Shown here: one piece after another, positions 28,921-36,930 of the stretch
Layout of the letters: each line of letters opens with the position of its first letter
Numbering within the stretch: the stretch's first letter is position 1
From: Flagellimonas marinaquae
GTDB lineage: Bacteria > Bacteroidota > Bacteroidia > Flavobacteriales > Flavobacteriaceae
Length of the DNA: 64,000 nucleotides
NCBI RefSeq assembly: GCF_003992675.1
Contig: NZ_RZMZ01000002.1
Span: forward strand, 2,501 to 66,500
Direction: 5' to 3'
Position numbers and translations under genes: made by a program
The notes under the pieces: model-generated
The model's input: only the letters and a program-made list of their open reading frames with translations
What the model was told of the DNA's origin: nothing
Database searches by the model: none

Positions 28921-29112
28921 ATGAACTACAAAACCAAGAGCTTACTCTACTTTTCCGGCTTCGTGGCGGCCTCTGCCCTCTATTATGTAGTAGAGCAACA
29001 CGATAACTTCCAAGAACATATCGGTTCAAAAACTTATGTCGAAACCCAATTTGAGGATGCCGACGAGTACACCGATGATTCCAAGAAAAAGCTTGAGGAA
29101 GAAATCAAGTAG
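28921..29112 (+). CDS. Small membrane protein of unknown function
   Basis: A 63-residue peptide, MNYKTKSLLYFSGFVAASALYY followed by an acidic, Lys/Glu-rich tail (TQFEDADEYTDDSKKKLEEE). One N-terminal hydrophobic helix suggests an inner-membrane anchor or uncleaved signal. The longer ORF starting at 28801 begins inside the terminator loop and is not credible. No family is recognised. Confidence 0.5.
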   Translation: MNYKTKSLLYFSGFVAASALYYVVEQHDNFQEHIGSKTYVETQFEDADEYTDDSKKKLEEEIK

Positions 29113-29221
29113 TCCAATCCCTTTACCTTTTTGAACTGTTAAAAGCATCACAAACCCAGTTTTGATGGTTAAACCTTTGGGTATATGCCTTGTCCAAGGA
29201 ATATCATTAAAATTTGAGTTT

Positions 29222-29668
29222 ATGAAACGATTAGCAGTAACATTAGTCTTGCTGATAAGTATCGGCGCGACCGCACAAAGACAGGATGGCCCTCGAATGC
29301 ACAAAGGTCACGAAATGGACATGACCGCAGAGCAAATGGCCACTTTGCAAACCAAGCACATGGTCTTGGCATTGGACCTGACCAAGACACAGCAGGACAA
29401 GGTCTATGACATCAACTTGGAAAACACCAAGTTCAGAAAAGAGAAGTGGGACGAAATCAAGGCGGCGAAAGAAAGCGGGGAATGGGAAAAACCATCATCC
29501 GAAGAGCGATTTGAAATGACAAACGCCCGGTTGGACCGCCAAATTGCCCAGCAAGAAAAAATGAAAGACATACTGGACGAACAACAGTATGAGAACTGGA
29601 AAAAGTTCACCCATCACAAAAAAATGCATGGCAAGAAAAAAATGCAGGAGAGAGGGAGAAGAGGATAG
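29222..29668 (+). CDS. Spy/CpxP-like periplasmic protein
   Basis: A 148-residue protein with signal peptide 1-18 (LISIGATA-QR). The mature part is all-helical and highly charged, with LTxxQ-type motifs (MTAEQMATL, DLTKTQQDKV, ILDEQQYENW) as in Spy/CpxP/DUF4890 periplasmic helical proteins that act as chaperones or stress sensors. It ends in a basic tail (HHKKMHGKKKMQERGRRG). The ATG at 29222 is chosen because it begins the signal peptide. Confidence 0.75.
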   Translation: MKRLAVTLVLLISIGATAQRQDGPRMHKGHEMDMTAEQMATLQTKHMVLALDLTKTQQDKVYDINLENTKFRKEKWDEIKAAKESGEWEKPSSEERFEMTNARLDRQIAQQEKMKDILDEQQYENWKKFTHHKKMHGKKKMQERGRRG

Positions 29669-29686
29669 TGTTTTTTGTTGATTTAA

Positions 29687-29721
29687 GAAGCCGCGCCTGC
29701 CATGGTCGCGGTTTCTTTTTT
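29687..29721 (+). terminator. Intrinsic terminator
   Basis: GAAGCCGCG (29687-29695) pairs with CGCGGTTTC (29707-29715, one G-T pair), followed by a six-base T run. It ends the Spy-like gene and lies immediately before the operator array of the SatD-like gene. Confidence 0.85.
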
Positions 29722-29722
29722 T

Positions 29723-29834
29723 ATAGCCTTTTTTGTAGATAAACTTGGTTATCTGCTTTTTTACAGATATATTTGATTATCTGCTTTTTTACAGATATAA
29801 TTTATTATCTGTTTAAAAACAGATTTTTAAATCA
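29723..29834 (+). promoter_or_regulatory. Phased operator array and promoter of the SatD-like operon
   Basis: Three inverted repeats of 18 bp begin at 29751, 29779 and 29807, exactly 28 bp apart: ATCTGCTTTTTTACAGAT twice and ATCTGTTTAAAAACAGAT. A degenerate fourth copy starts at 29723. A promoter lies within the array: TTG (29745-29747), 20-bp spacer, TATATTTG (29768-29775). Copy 1 fills the spacer and copies 2 and 3 cover the start point and leader. This layout predicts cooperative repression, most simply by the SatD-like protein itself, whose C-terminus looks like a helix-turn-helix. Confidence 0.8.
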
Positions 29835-29843
29835 ACATACACC

Positions 29844-30443
29844 ATGATTGCCATTCTTACAGGAGACATCAAAAATTCCTCGGAACACAAAGCCAGTAAA
29901 TGGTTGCCTCTTTTAAAAGAGGTGCTTTCCCATTATGGCCAAGAACCCAAAGATTGGGAAATATACCGTGGCGACAGTTTTCAATTACAGACCACCGCAG
30001 AGGTAGCTTTGAAAGCTGCCATTCATATCAAGGCCAGCATTAAACAAATTCGTCATTTGGATGTTCGCATCGGTATTGGACTGGGCGAAAAAAACTACGA
30101 TGCCCCAAAGATCACCGAATCGAACGGTCCCGCCTTTGTCCGTTCCGGTGCGTGTTTTGAGAACCTAAAAAAGCAAAATCTAGGACTCCAAACGACCAAT
30201 GAAAGGTTTGATGGGCACATCAATCTCCTATTGGCATTGGCCTTGTTGACCATGGATGATTGGACACCGGCCATTTCCAAAACCGTAAAATGTGCCATTG
30301 AAAATCCAGAGCTAAATCAAAAGGAATTGGCATCACTTCTCAACAAATCGCAAGGCAATATCAGTGAGGAATTAAGTAAGGCAGGATTTGATGAAGTCCA
30401 AAAAATGATCCATTTTTACAAAGTACAACTCGCTCAATTATGA
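29844..30443 (+). CDS. SatD-like protein with C-terminal helix-turn-helix
   Basis: A 199-residue protein. The N-terminal half (ILTGDIKNS, YRGDSFQLQTT, VRIGIGLGE) resembles SatD family proteins. The C-terminal 55 residues (NPELNQKELASLLNKSQGNI, SEELSKAGFDEVQKMI) look like an HTH DNA-binding domain. It overlaps the next gene by 4 bp (ATGA), so the two are translationally coupled. The enzymatic role is not known; autoregulation through the array upstream is an inference. Confidence 0.75.
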   Translation: MIAILTGDIKNSSEHKASKWLPLLKEVLSHYGQEPKDWEIYRGDSFQLQTTAEVALKAAIHIKASIKQIRHLDVRIGIGLGEKNYDAPKITESNGPAFVRSGACFENLKKQNLGLQTTNERFDGHINLLLALALLTMDDWTPAISKTVKCAIENPELNQKELASLLNKSQGNISEELSKAGFDEVQKMIHFYKVQLAQL

Positions 30444-31165
30444 TGCTTTTGGCCCTAAAACTATTGCTTGCCCACTTTATCGGGGACTTTGTTCTTCAAC
30501 CCGGGCATTGGGTCGAGGACAAGCTGGAGAAAAAGGGACGGTCCAAGTATTTATATGTTCACATGGGGGTGCATCTGTTGGCTCTCTTGATACTTTTACA
30601 ATTCAAACATATTGGAGCAATTGCCGTCATTGTGGTGACCCATTTTTTGATAGACCTTGGAAAGTTAGCACTCACCAACCCCAAAAACTACCGTTGGCTC
30701 TTTGTGGTAGATCAGTTGTTGCACTTATTCGTCTTGGGCAGTGTTTTGTACTGGTTGTCCCCTTTCCAAATCGATCTGGATATTCTCTGGAGCGAAGAAA
30801 ACTTGTTGTTTGTCACCTTTTTGGTATTCATTACCTATGTGTCGGGCATCCTCATGCGTATGCTTTTGGCTCCCTATATTGATGAAGTTGCGAAGGACGA
30901 CCCTACGGGCGAAGGCGGTTCGCTTAAAAATGCAGGTACCTATATTGGGATGTTGGAACGTCTATTTGTGTTTGGCTTTATCCTGATGCAACAATGGGCG
31001 GCCATTGGACTTTTGATCGCTGCAAAATCCGTTTTTCGTTTTGGCGACCTCAACAAGGGCAAAAACCGTAAACTCACGGAATATGTCCTTATCGGTACCT
31101 TATTGAGTTTTGGTTTGGCCATCCTTTCCGGCCTGTTTTATGGCTATTTGATAGCAACGATATAG
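30440..31165 (+). CDS. DUF3307 membrane protein
   Basis: A 241-residue integral membrane protein with about six helices. The N-terminal LLLAHFIGDFVLQPGHWVEDK matches the DUF3307 signature (H-x-x-x-D-F-x-x-Q), and the segment HVGVHLLALLIL-like (HMGVHLLALLIL) and VVTHFLIDLGK carry conserved His and Asp residues. It always appears to follow the SatD-like gene in such pairs; its function is unknown. The 4-bp overlap with the SatD-like gene indicates one operon. Confidence 0.85.
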   Translation: MMLLALKLLLAHFIGDFVLQPGHWVEDKLEKKGRSKYLYVHMGVHLLALLILLQFKHIGAIAVIVVTHFLIDLGKLALTNPKNYRWLFVVDQLLHLFVLGSVLYWLSPFQIDLDILWSEENLLFVTFLVFITYVSGILMRMLLAPYIDEVAKDDPTGEGGSLKNAGTYIGMLERLFVFGFILMQQWAAIGLLIAAKSVFRFGDLNKGKNRKLTEYVLIGTLLSFGLAILSGLFYGYLIATI

Positions 31166-31167
31166 AC

Positions 31168-31200
31168 CAAAAAAAGAGCCACCCGCATTGGGGATGGCTC
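31168..31200 (-). terminator. Terminator of the FMN-binding/DUF6607 unit
   Basis: On the minus strand GAGCCATCCCC..GGGTGGCTC forms a hairpin followed by TTTTTTT. It lies 27 bp after the stop of the FMN-binding protein gene and also separates it from the convergent DUF3307 gene. Confidence 0.8.
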
Positions 31201-31226
31201 CTTAACATTACTAAACTTAAAAACAC

Positions 31227-31784
31227 TTATTTAAAAACTTGGCTTTCCTTTAAGACCTGCATACTTTCCAGTACCTGGTTTACAGCCAGGGTCATGGATT
31301 TGGCAGAAACAGTTGCACCGGAAATACCATCGATGTCCTCACCGTACACCAAGGTTTCCCCTGATTTCCTACCAATAAATTGCTTTAGCCAACGCTGGCT
31401 GCCCACTTGGCGCCCATGGTCCTCCCGGTAAATGAGTATTTTGGATTTCTTAATGCTCATGTCCGGATTAAAGAGCACCACGTAGTCAAAGGTTTTCTTG
31501 AGACTAGGGGCCACGCCCACGTAAACGTATCCCAAGCTTTTTCCTTGGGACATCACCTCAAATAGGTTTTGCCCGCCCAATTCGGACGGTGTTTTTTTGT
31601 TGAGCTCCGGCGATATTTCCACCCAGTTCATGGTGAAATCGGCAACTTCGTAGGTGCCTGTCACCGCACTGTTGATTTTCTCTTGTAGCTTTGGCGATAT
31701 CTTATCCACCTTGAATCCGAATAAAAACAAGGTGGACAGTATCACCATGGCACTTATATACTGAATGCTATTGGCCCTCGACAT
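31227..31784 (-). CDS. FMN-binding domain protein
   Basis: A 185-residue protein with one N-terminal transmembrane helix (about 8-25) and a periplasmic FMN-binding domain. The C-terminal DIDGISGATVSAKSMTLAV contains the S-G-A-T motif whose Thr is the site of covalent FMN attachment in the RnfG/NqrC-type domain. It overlaps the end of the DUF6607 gene by 17 bp. Its place opposite a heme-type TonB receptor suggests a role in electron transfer linked to iron or heme use. Confidence 0.85.
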   Translation of the reverse strand: MSRANSIQYISAMVILSTLFLFGFKVDKISPKLQEKINSAVTGTYEVADFTMNWVEISPELNKKTPSELGGQNLFEVMSQGKSLGYVYVGVAPSLKKTFDYVVLFNPDMSIKKSKILIYREDHGRQVGSQRWLKQFIGRKSGETLVYGEDIDGISGATVSAKSMTLAVNQVLESMQVLKESQVFK

Positions 31785-32694
31785 TGCTATTTATAGGGGT
31801 GTTCACTACAAATTTATTGATGGTCTCCAACACTTCCGCCTTGGTTGCACCTTTCTCCTCCAGACCATAGAAATGCATGAAAATGGGTTTTTCGTCCACC
31901 TTTTTCAATAAGGTCAAATCGCCTTCACGATTATACACTTCATCCCAAGCGTCCCGCACATTTGCCCAGAAGTCTTTGTGGTCGTCCCACCAATCTTTTG
32001 CCAACTGGCATTTGCTGTCATCCACTTTGGTGTAGATGTTAAATCCTTTCTCTTGGGCAATCAGTACATCTCCTTCACCATCTTTTCGTAGGACCTTGTC
32101 GTTATCCTGCTCGTGTACCCATCCATAGCTAGTGATTTCTTGGCGATTGCCTCGCTTCATGACATTGTAATCACTACGTTTGGTGTATTCACGGCGGGGC
32201 AATGGGGAATCACTCTTATTTTCCCAATAATGCTTGCCATCAACATGGACCCAAGTGGCAGAACCGGAATATCGTGGGCTATCATCCACTTGATAGACTT
32301 TTTGTGTCCATTGCCCATTTACGGCATCGGAAGGCAATTTGGAGAAAACCCAATTATTGTCCTTGTCGTAATGGTAGACGGCTTGGTTTTCAAACAACCA
32401 ATCCTGCCTCCAGTGTTTAATGACCATGGTGTCGTTCACTACCAACAAATGTTGAATGGAGATTTCATTGTCCTCATTCACAATCGGCAAGGCCAACTCC
32501 AATGCCCCAGCGGTATAATCCAACTTTTTTTCGTAATCGATTTCCGGAGCAAAAGTTTCGGTGTACTTAAAGGTAATGTCGTAACACCCACACATATCCA
32601 AAATGGCTTGGCGGTCCAGTTCTTTCTTTTCCTGAGAGGTTGCCGTAATGGTTACAAAAGCCAAAAGCAACGATGAAGCGATTGTTTTTTTCAT
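31768..32694 (-). CDS. DUF6607 secreted protein
   Basis: A 308-residue protein with signal peptide 1-20 (TITATS-QE). Trp- and Tyr-rich beta structure: ILDMCGCYDITFKYTETFAP, KHWRQDWLFEN, WVHVDGKHYWENKSDSP, QEITSYGWVHEQDN. This matches the DUF6607 family, which in Bacteroidota sits beside heme/iron TonB receptors. Function unproven. It is divergent from the receptor gene and likely shares an iron-responsive intergenic region. Confidence 0.8.
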   Translation of the reverse strand: MKKTIASSLLLAFVTITATSQEKKELDRQAILDMCGCYDITFKYTETFAPEIDYEKKLDYTAGALELALPIVNEDNEISIQHLLVVNDTMVIKHWRQDWLFENQAVYHYDKDNNWVFSKLPSDAVNGQWTQKVYQVDDSPRYSGSATWVHVDGKHYWENKSDSPLPRREYTKRSDYNVMKRGNRQEITSYGWVHEQDNDKVLRKDGEGDVLIAQEKGFNIYTKVDDSKCQLAKDWWDDHKDFWANVRDAWDEVYNREGDLTLLKKVDEKPIFMHFYGLEEKGATKAEVLETINKFVVNTPINSNVEGQ

Positions 32695-32747
32695 ATCAGT
32701 TTCTATTTAATCGTTTTAGAATTTGTTCGGGTCAAAAATACTAAACT

Positions 32748-32781
32748 TATTTAGATTGAATAAAAATAAAATATATATTTG
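32748..32781 (+). promoter_or_regulatory. Receptor promoter with possible iron-repressor site
   Basis: TATATTTG (32774-32781) is a perfect -7 box 19 bp before the receptor ATG. Just upstream, TTATTTAGATTGAATAA (32749-32765) has imperfect dyad symmetry with outer TTATT/AATAA arms and resembles half of an iron-box, as expected for a Fur or DtxR-type site in a heme-uptake locus. The -33 element is weak. The operator call is tentative. Confidence 0.5.
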
Positions 32782-32799
32782 TCACCAAATTTACATGGA

Positions 32800-34905
32800 A
32801 TGAGTCTAAATAAAAATATTTATCTCTTATTTTCAACACTTTTCACCCTCAGCTTGGTCACTGCCCAAGAATCCCCAATCGAACCAAAAGACTCCATTAT
32901 CACCGAAAATCTGGACGAAGTAGTGGTTACGGCTACACGAACCGTTCGTCAACTATCTTCCCTCCCACTTCCTGTAACCCTGATTCCCAAGGAACAGATC
33001 AACCGTTCCGGTGTTACCCGATTAAATGAAATCCTGAACGAACAAACTGGAATCGTTATGACGCCCGATGCGACCATTGGCGGTGGCGAAGGGGTACAAA
33101 TCCAAGGTATCGCTTCCGATTATGTGATGATCCTAATCGACGGAGTGCCTGTGGTGGGCCGAAGCTCTGGAAATTTGGACCTGAGCCGTTTTGCCATTGG
33201 CAATATCAAACAGATTGAAGTGGTAAAAGGGCCTTCTTCCAGTCTTTTCGGTTCGGAAGCCCTGGGCGGTGTCATCAATATCATCACGGAAAAACCAAAT
33301 ACCGATAACATTAGCGGCCAAATTTCCCATCGCGCCGCTACGTTCAACAATCAGAACAGTACCATCAACCTGAATCAACGAAGAGGTGATCTCGGCTACT
33401 CGCTGTTTGTAGATCGATTGAGCACCGACGGTTTTGATCTGACTCCCAACTCGGAAGGACAAACCGTCAATCCTTTCTTTAACTATACCCTAAATGGTAG
33501 AATCTACTTTAAGATCTCCGACCAATTAAAGGCTTTTGCATCGGGACGTTATTTTCTTCAGGATTTTGACATCCCTTCGGGAACCAGTGAGGAACGTGAT
33601 GGCAATATTCATCTTCGTTTAGATCATGATGTCAGCAAGAAATCCAGCTTCGAATATGAGTTCTACTACACCAATTATGTCACGAATGAACAAACGGTAG
33701 ACCCCATTAATGATGAAATCTTGCTCGACAATGATTTCAACCAAAAACTCTTTCGACCCGAAGTACGCTTTAACCACAACTTTAGTTCGGACAACACGTT
33801 AACGGTCGGTGCTGGCTACAATCTGGAAAACTTGGAACGATCCCTTTTTGCCGAGGATATTACGTTCAACTCCCAATATGTCTACGCGCAATACGATTTT
33901 AAACCGCTTGAGAAACTCAACATTATCGCAGGGGCCCGCTTTGACAACCACAGTGAGTACAATTCCCAACTGAGCCCAAAACTATCTGCACGTTACGACC
34001 TTTCCCCATATTGGTCCGTAAAAGGTTCGGTGGGCAGCGGGTTCAAAGCTCCGGATTTCCGGCAGCTCTACCTTGACCTTACCAATGCATCGGGGGGCGG
34101 TTATTCTGTTTTTGGAAAGGAAGTGGAAGCCGCAGGTATTCAACGCTTGCAGGAAAATGATGAAGTGGCCAATCTTGCCGTGGACCCCAACGACCTTGGA
34201 GAACGATTGGATGCCGAAAGTTCTGTAGGCATCAATTTGGGCGTGGGCTTCAAAAAAGGAAAGTTGCGCAGTGATGTAAACTTCTTTCGAAACGACTTTA
34301 CCAACCTCATCGACACCCGCATCTTGGCCGCCAAGACCAATGGTCAAAATGTGTTCGGGTACATCAACCGTGAAAGTGTCTACACCCAAGGTCTGGAAGT
34401 AGACCTTCAGTACAAATTTTTTGAAAATCTTGACCTCTCAGCAGGCTACCAATTGTTGTATGCCTTCGACAAGGACAAGGAAGATGCCATCGAAAATGGG
34501 GATGTCTTTGCCCGCGACCAACAAACGCTGGAAACTATCCGATTGGACCGCAGCAACTATTTTGGTCTGGAGAACCGTTCACGGCACACCTTGAATTTCA
34601 AAGCGTTTTATGAAGTGCCCGAATGGGGCGCCAATGCCAACCTACGGGTGGTATACCGCAGCCGTTTTGGACTCACCGACCGTAATGGAAATGATGTGCT
34701 TGATGAGTTGGACAATTCATTTGTAGACGGTTACGCCCTTGTGAACCTTTCCTTTGGAAAAACATTCTTTGAACATTATCAATTGCAGCTGGGTGCCAAT
34801 AACCTGTTGGACTTTCAAGGGTCCAATCCCTTGGCGTCACAGGATAATGAGCAATTGATCAATCCCGGAATACAACTATTTGCACGACTTAATATTCAAT
34901 TTTAA
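32800..34905 (+). CDS. TonB-dependent heme/iron receptor (HmuR-like)
   Basis: A 701-residue outer-membrane receptor: signal peptide 1-23 (LSLVTA-QE), TonB box region NLDEVVVTATRTVRQLSSLP, plug domain (VQIQGIASDYVMILIDGVPV, IEVVKGPSSSLFGSEALGG) and a barrel with VGSGFKAPDFRQLYLDL (the FRAP-like motif of heme receptors is F-K-A-P here) ending NIQF. The ATG at 32800 is used; the ORF can be extended to a TTG at 32779, but that lies inside the -7 box. The HmuY-like gene follows 11 bp later. Confidence 0.92.
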   Translation: MSLNKNIYLLFSTLFTLSLVTAQESPIEPKDSIITENLDEVVVTATRTVRQLSSLPLPVTLIPKEQINRSGVTRLNEILNEQTGIVMTPDATIGGGEGVQIQGIASDYVMILIDGVPVVGRSSGNLDLSRFAIGNIKQIEVVKGPSSSLFGSEALGGVINIITEKPNTDNISGQISHRAATFNNQNSTINLNQRRGDLGYSLFVDRLSTDGFDLTPNSEGQTVNPFFNYTLNGRIYFKISDQLKAFASGRYFLQDFDIPSGTSEERDGNIHLRLDHDVSKKSSFEYEFYYTNYVTNEQTVDPINDEILLDNDFNQKLFRPEVRFNHNFSSDNTLTVGAGYNLENLERSLFAEDITFNSQYVYAQYDFKPLEKLNIIAGARFDNHSEYNSQLSPKLSARYDLSPYWSVKGSVGSGFKAPDFRQLYLDLTNASGGGYSVFGKEVEAAGIQRLQENDEVANLAVDPNDLGERLDAESSVGINLGVGFKKGKLRSDVNFFRNDFTNLIDTRILAAKTNGQNVFGYINRESVYTQGLEVDLQYKFFENLDLSAGYQLLYAFDKDKEDAIENGDVFARDQQTLETIRLDRSNYFGLENRSRHTLNFKAFYEVPEWGANANLRVVYRSRFGLTDRNGNDVLDELDNSFVDGYALVNLSFGKTFFEHYQLQLGANNLLDFQGSNPLASQDNEQLINPGIQLFARLNIQF

Positions 34906-34916
34906 AACTAGATTAC

Positions 34917-35795
34917 ATGAAAACAACCCTAAAACTATTTAGCCTTTTTACCCTACTATTTGCCTTTGTAGCCTGTAGTAAAGATAATGAGGGCACCGTC
35001 CCAGAATTTACGGTAACGGCCATTAGCGCCGAATCAGCTACTGTTGGCACAGAAATTACCATCACCGGAACCAATTTTCCAGAAGCTTCCGACATCAACT
35101 TGACTTTTGGCGGTGTAGCGGCGACCGTTAGTTCGGCGACCTCCACGCAGATCGTAACCACCGTTCCCAACGGTGCCAGTTCGGGAGCAGTTACGGTTAC
35201 TGCCAACGGAATTACGCGGGAGGTAACCCCCTCTTTCAGCGTATTGGCCAATTTGGTAAACGCCACCGTCGAAAACTTGGAAGCCCCTCAAACGGGTGGG
35301 CAGGGACAACCTATTGGTGGTCCGTTCACCAAATTCAGTTTTGAGACCGGCGAGGTAACCGATAGTGAAACCGATTGGGATATCGCCTTTAGGGGAACCA
35401 CCATTGCGGTGAACGGCGGAACCGTAACAGGAACCAACGATGAGCCCGCTAGAAACGGAAACGCTGGGGCTGCCATTGCATCTGGTTTGTTTACCGATGT
35501 CGCCACCGCGGATGGTCTTACTTTCGAGGTAGATGCCGATGGTGCCTTTGCCATTCCCACAGGAAGCCAAGAAGGCTGGTACAACTACAATCCAGCGACC
35601 TTTACCGTGACCCCGATCCCTGGTCGGGTTTTGGTGTTCCGCACCCACGATGGTAAATATGCGAAGGTGGAGATATTGAGCTACTACCGTGATGCTCCAG
35701 CAGAACCGGACGCCTTTACGGATGAATCCCGAGTGTTCACCTTCAATTATGTGTACAACCCCAACGATGGGGAAACCTCACTAAACGCCAACTAA
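34917..35795 (+). CDS. HmuY-family heme-binding lipoprotein with IPT/TIG domain
   Basis: A 292-residue lipoprotein (MKTTLKLFSLFTLLFAFVAC, Cys20). Residues 32-110 form an IPT/TIG immunoglobulin-like domain (VGTEITITGTNFPEASDINL). Residues 115-290 match HmuY: KFSFETGEV, TDWDIAFRGTTIAVNGG, GWYNYNP, RVLVFRTHDGKYAKVEILSY. HmuY proteins take heme from host or environmental hemoproteins and pass it to the HmuR receptor encoded just upstream. The IPT fusion probably acts as a spacer from the membrane. Confidence 0.88.
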   Translation: MKTTLKLFSLFTLLFAFVACSKDNEGTVPEFTVTAISAESATVGTEITITGTNFPEASDINLTFGGVAATVSSATSTQIVTTVPNGASSGAVTVTANGITREVTPSFSVLANLVNATVENLEAPQTGGQGQPIGGPFTKFSFETGEVTDSETDWDIAFRGTTIAVNGGTVTGTNDEPARNGNAGAAIASGLFTDVATADGLTFEVDADGAFAIPTGSQEGWYNYNPATFTVTPIPGRVLVFRTHDGKYAKVEILSYYRDAPAEPDAFTDESRVFTFNYVYNPNDGETSLNAN

Positions 35796-35796
35796 T

Positions 35797-36243
35797 ATGA
35801 AGCCCATAAGTATTGTTTACATTGTATTGCGACTGTTTTTGGGGGGATTCATGATCTATGGTGGCATCCAAAAGTTCCAAAAACCCATCCCAACCCCTGT
35901 AGAGGTGGTGGAAAAAGCCGAAAAGTTCACCTCGCCCGAAAAGGAAAATACCTTGCAGAAGATCTTGTATATCAGCGGAGCTAAGCAAACCGGTTATTTC
36001 TGGCAAGTATTGGGGATTTGTGAACTATTGTTTGGATTGTTGTTGATCCTGCAAGGCACCAGTTTTGTGGGAGCCCTATTCCTGCTGCCCATTACCCTGC
36101 ATATTTTCCTGTTCCATTTGTTTTTGGAATCGGATGAGTTACCCGAACTGCTTCAAACCTTTGGTTTGTTTGCGGTCAACATTGCCCTTGTCCTCAAGGA
36201 AAGGCGCCATTGGCAGCATCTGCTGTGGATAAAACCCATCTAG
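35797..36243 (+). CDS. DoxX-like membrane protein
   Basis: A 148-residue inner-membrane protein with four helices (IVYIVLRLFLGGFMIYGGIQ, YFWQVLGICELLFGLLLILQ, FVGALFLLPITLHIFLFHLF, FGLFAVNIALVLK), the DoxX/DoxD-like pattern with a charged loop between helices 1 and 2. It starts 1 bp after the HmuY stop codon, so it belongs to the heme-uptake operon. The role there is unknown. Confidence 0.75.
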   Translation: MKPISIVYIVLRLFLGGFMIYGGIQKFQKPIPTPVEVVEKAEKFTSPEKENTLQKILYISGAKQTGYFWQVLGICELLFGLLLILQGTSFVGALFLLPITLHIFLFHLFLESDELPELLQTFGLFAVNIALVLKERRHWQHLLWIKPI

Positions 36244-36275
36244 CGTCAACCATTCGGATTGTTTGATGAGAAAGC

Positions 36276-36402
36276 GGCTGTCTAAAAAGTCAATTTTTGT
36301 CAACCTGAACTTGTTTCAGGTTCTCATAATGATTTGTTTATCGGTAGATTGAGATTCTGAAATGAATTCAGAATGACGTGTTTCACTACTCTTTAGACAG
36401 CC
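36276..36402. mobile_element. MITE-like element with 11-bp terminal inverted repeats
   Basis: GGCTGTCTAAA (36276-36286) and TTTAGACAGCC (36392-36402) bound a 127-bp unit with no ORF. Inside are two further perfect palindromes: CCTGAA-CTTGT-TTCAGG (36304-36320) and ATTCTGAA-ATGAA-TTCAGAAT (36354-36374), the latter ending in GACG like the window's other repeats. It looks like a small non-coding mobile or repeat element; a transcription-terminator role for the heme operon is also possible. Confidence 0.55.
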
Positions 36403-36491
36403 TATTTTTATCCGTTTTACGACACGAAAAAAATGGATACCGTTAAGCCAAACCGTCAAAAATGTAGTATTTTGAGGAAAAGATGTTATAA

Positions 36492-36890
36492 ATGACGGAT
36501 GATATGGGAGTAATAGCCACAAACAAACGGGAAATCAAACTATTTTACAATGGCGAGACCAACAAAGGGATGCAGACCTTGGCCTATCTAAAATCTTCCC
36601 AAAAAAAAGTATTGGACATCGACCTTTCCAAGACCAAGGTTACGGGCACGCAATGGACCGAATTGGCCAAATTGTTGGGCAAGCCCATCAAAGACCTCAT
36701 TAATACCGAACATCCCGACTTTATGAAGAAGTATGGCAAAGACCCAGAGTTGCCCGATGACGAAGACTGGTTAAAAGTGATGGAAAACAATCCCAAGGTA
36801 GTCACCCAGCCTATTTTGGTAAACGGTGACCAAGCCGTACAGATCGATACGCCTTCGGAAGTAATGCAATTTATCGAAGACGAAGACTAG
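36492..36890 (+). CDS. ArsC/Spx-like thioredoxin-fold protein lacking the catalytic Cys
   Basis: A 132-residue protein of the ArsC/Spx fold: KLFYNGETNKGMQTLAYLKS at the start, WTELAKLLGKPIKDLINTEHP, and VTQPILVNGDQAVQIDTPSE at the end. In true arsenate reductases and Spx the first strand is followed by C-x-x-C or C-x-x-S; here it is N-G-E-T, so no redox cysteine is present at that place. The function is therefore not arsenate reduction. The start could be 36492 or the ATG at 36504. Confidence 0.78.
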   Translation: MTDDMGVIATNKREIKLFYNGETNKGMQTLAYLKSSQKKVLDIDLSKTKVTGTQWTELAKLLGKPIKDLINTEHPDFMKKYGKDPELPDDEDWLKVMENNPKVVTQPILVNGDQAVQIDTPSEVMQFIEDED

Positions 36891-36930
36891 GCTACCCTAT
36901 CCCGTAACGAAACGCTATTCATTCATCCGT

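Noticed and set aside
29723..29834. Short CRISPR array
   Set aside because: The period is exactly 28 bp with the whole unit repeated and no unique spacers, and no cas genes are near. It fits an operator array.
36316..36522. 68-codon minus-strand ORF with RHSEFISESQ
   Set aside because: The peptide is the translation of the palindromic element at 36354-36374, and there is no other support.
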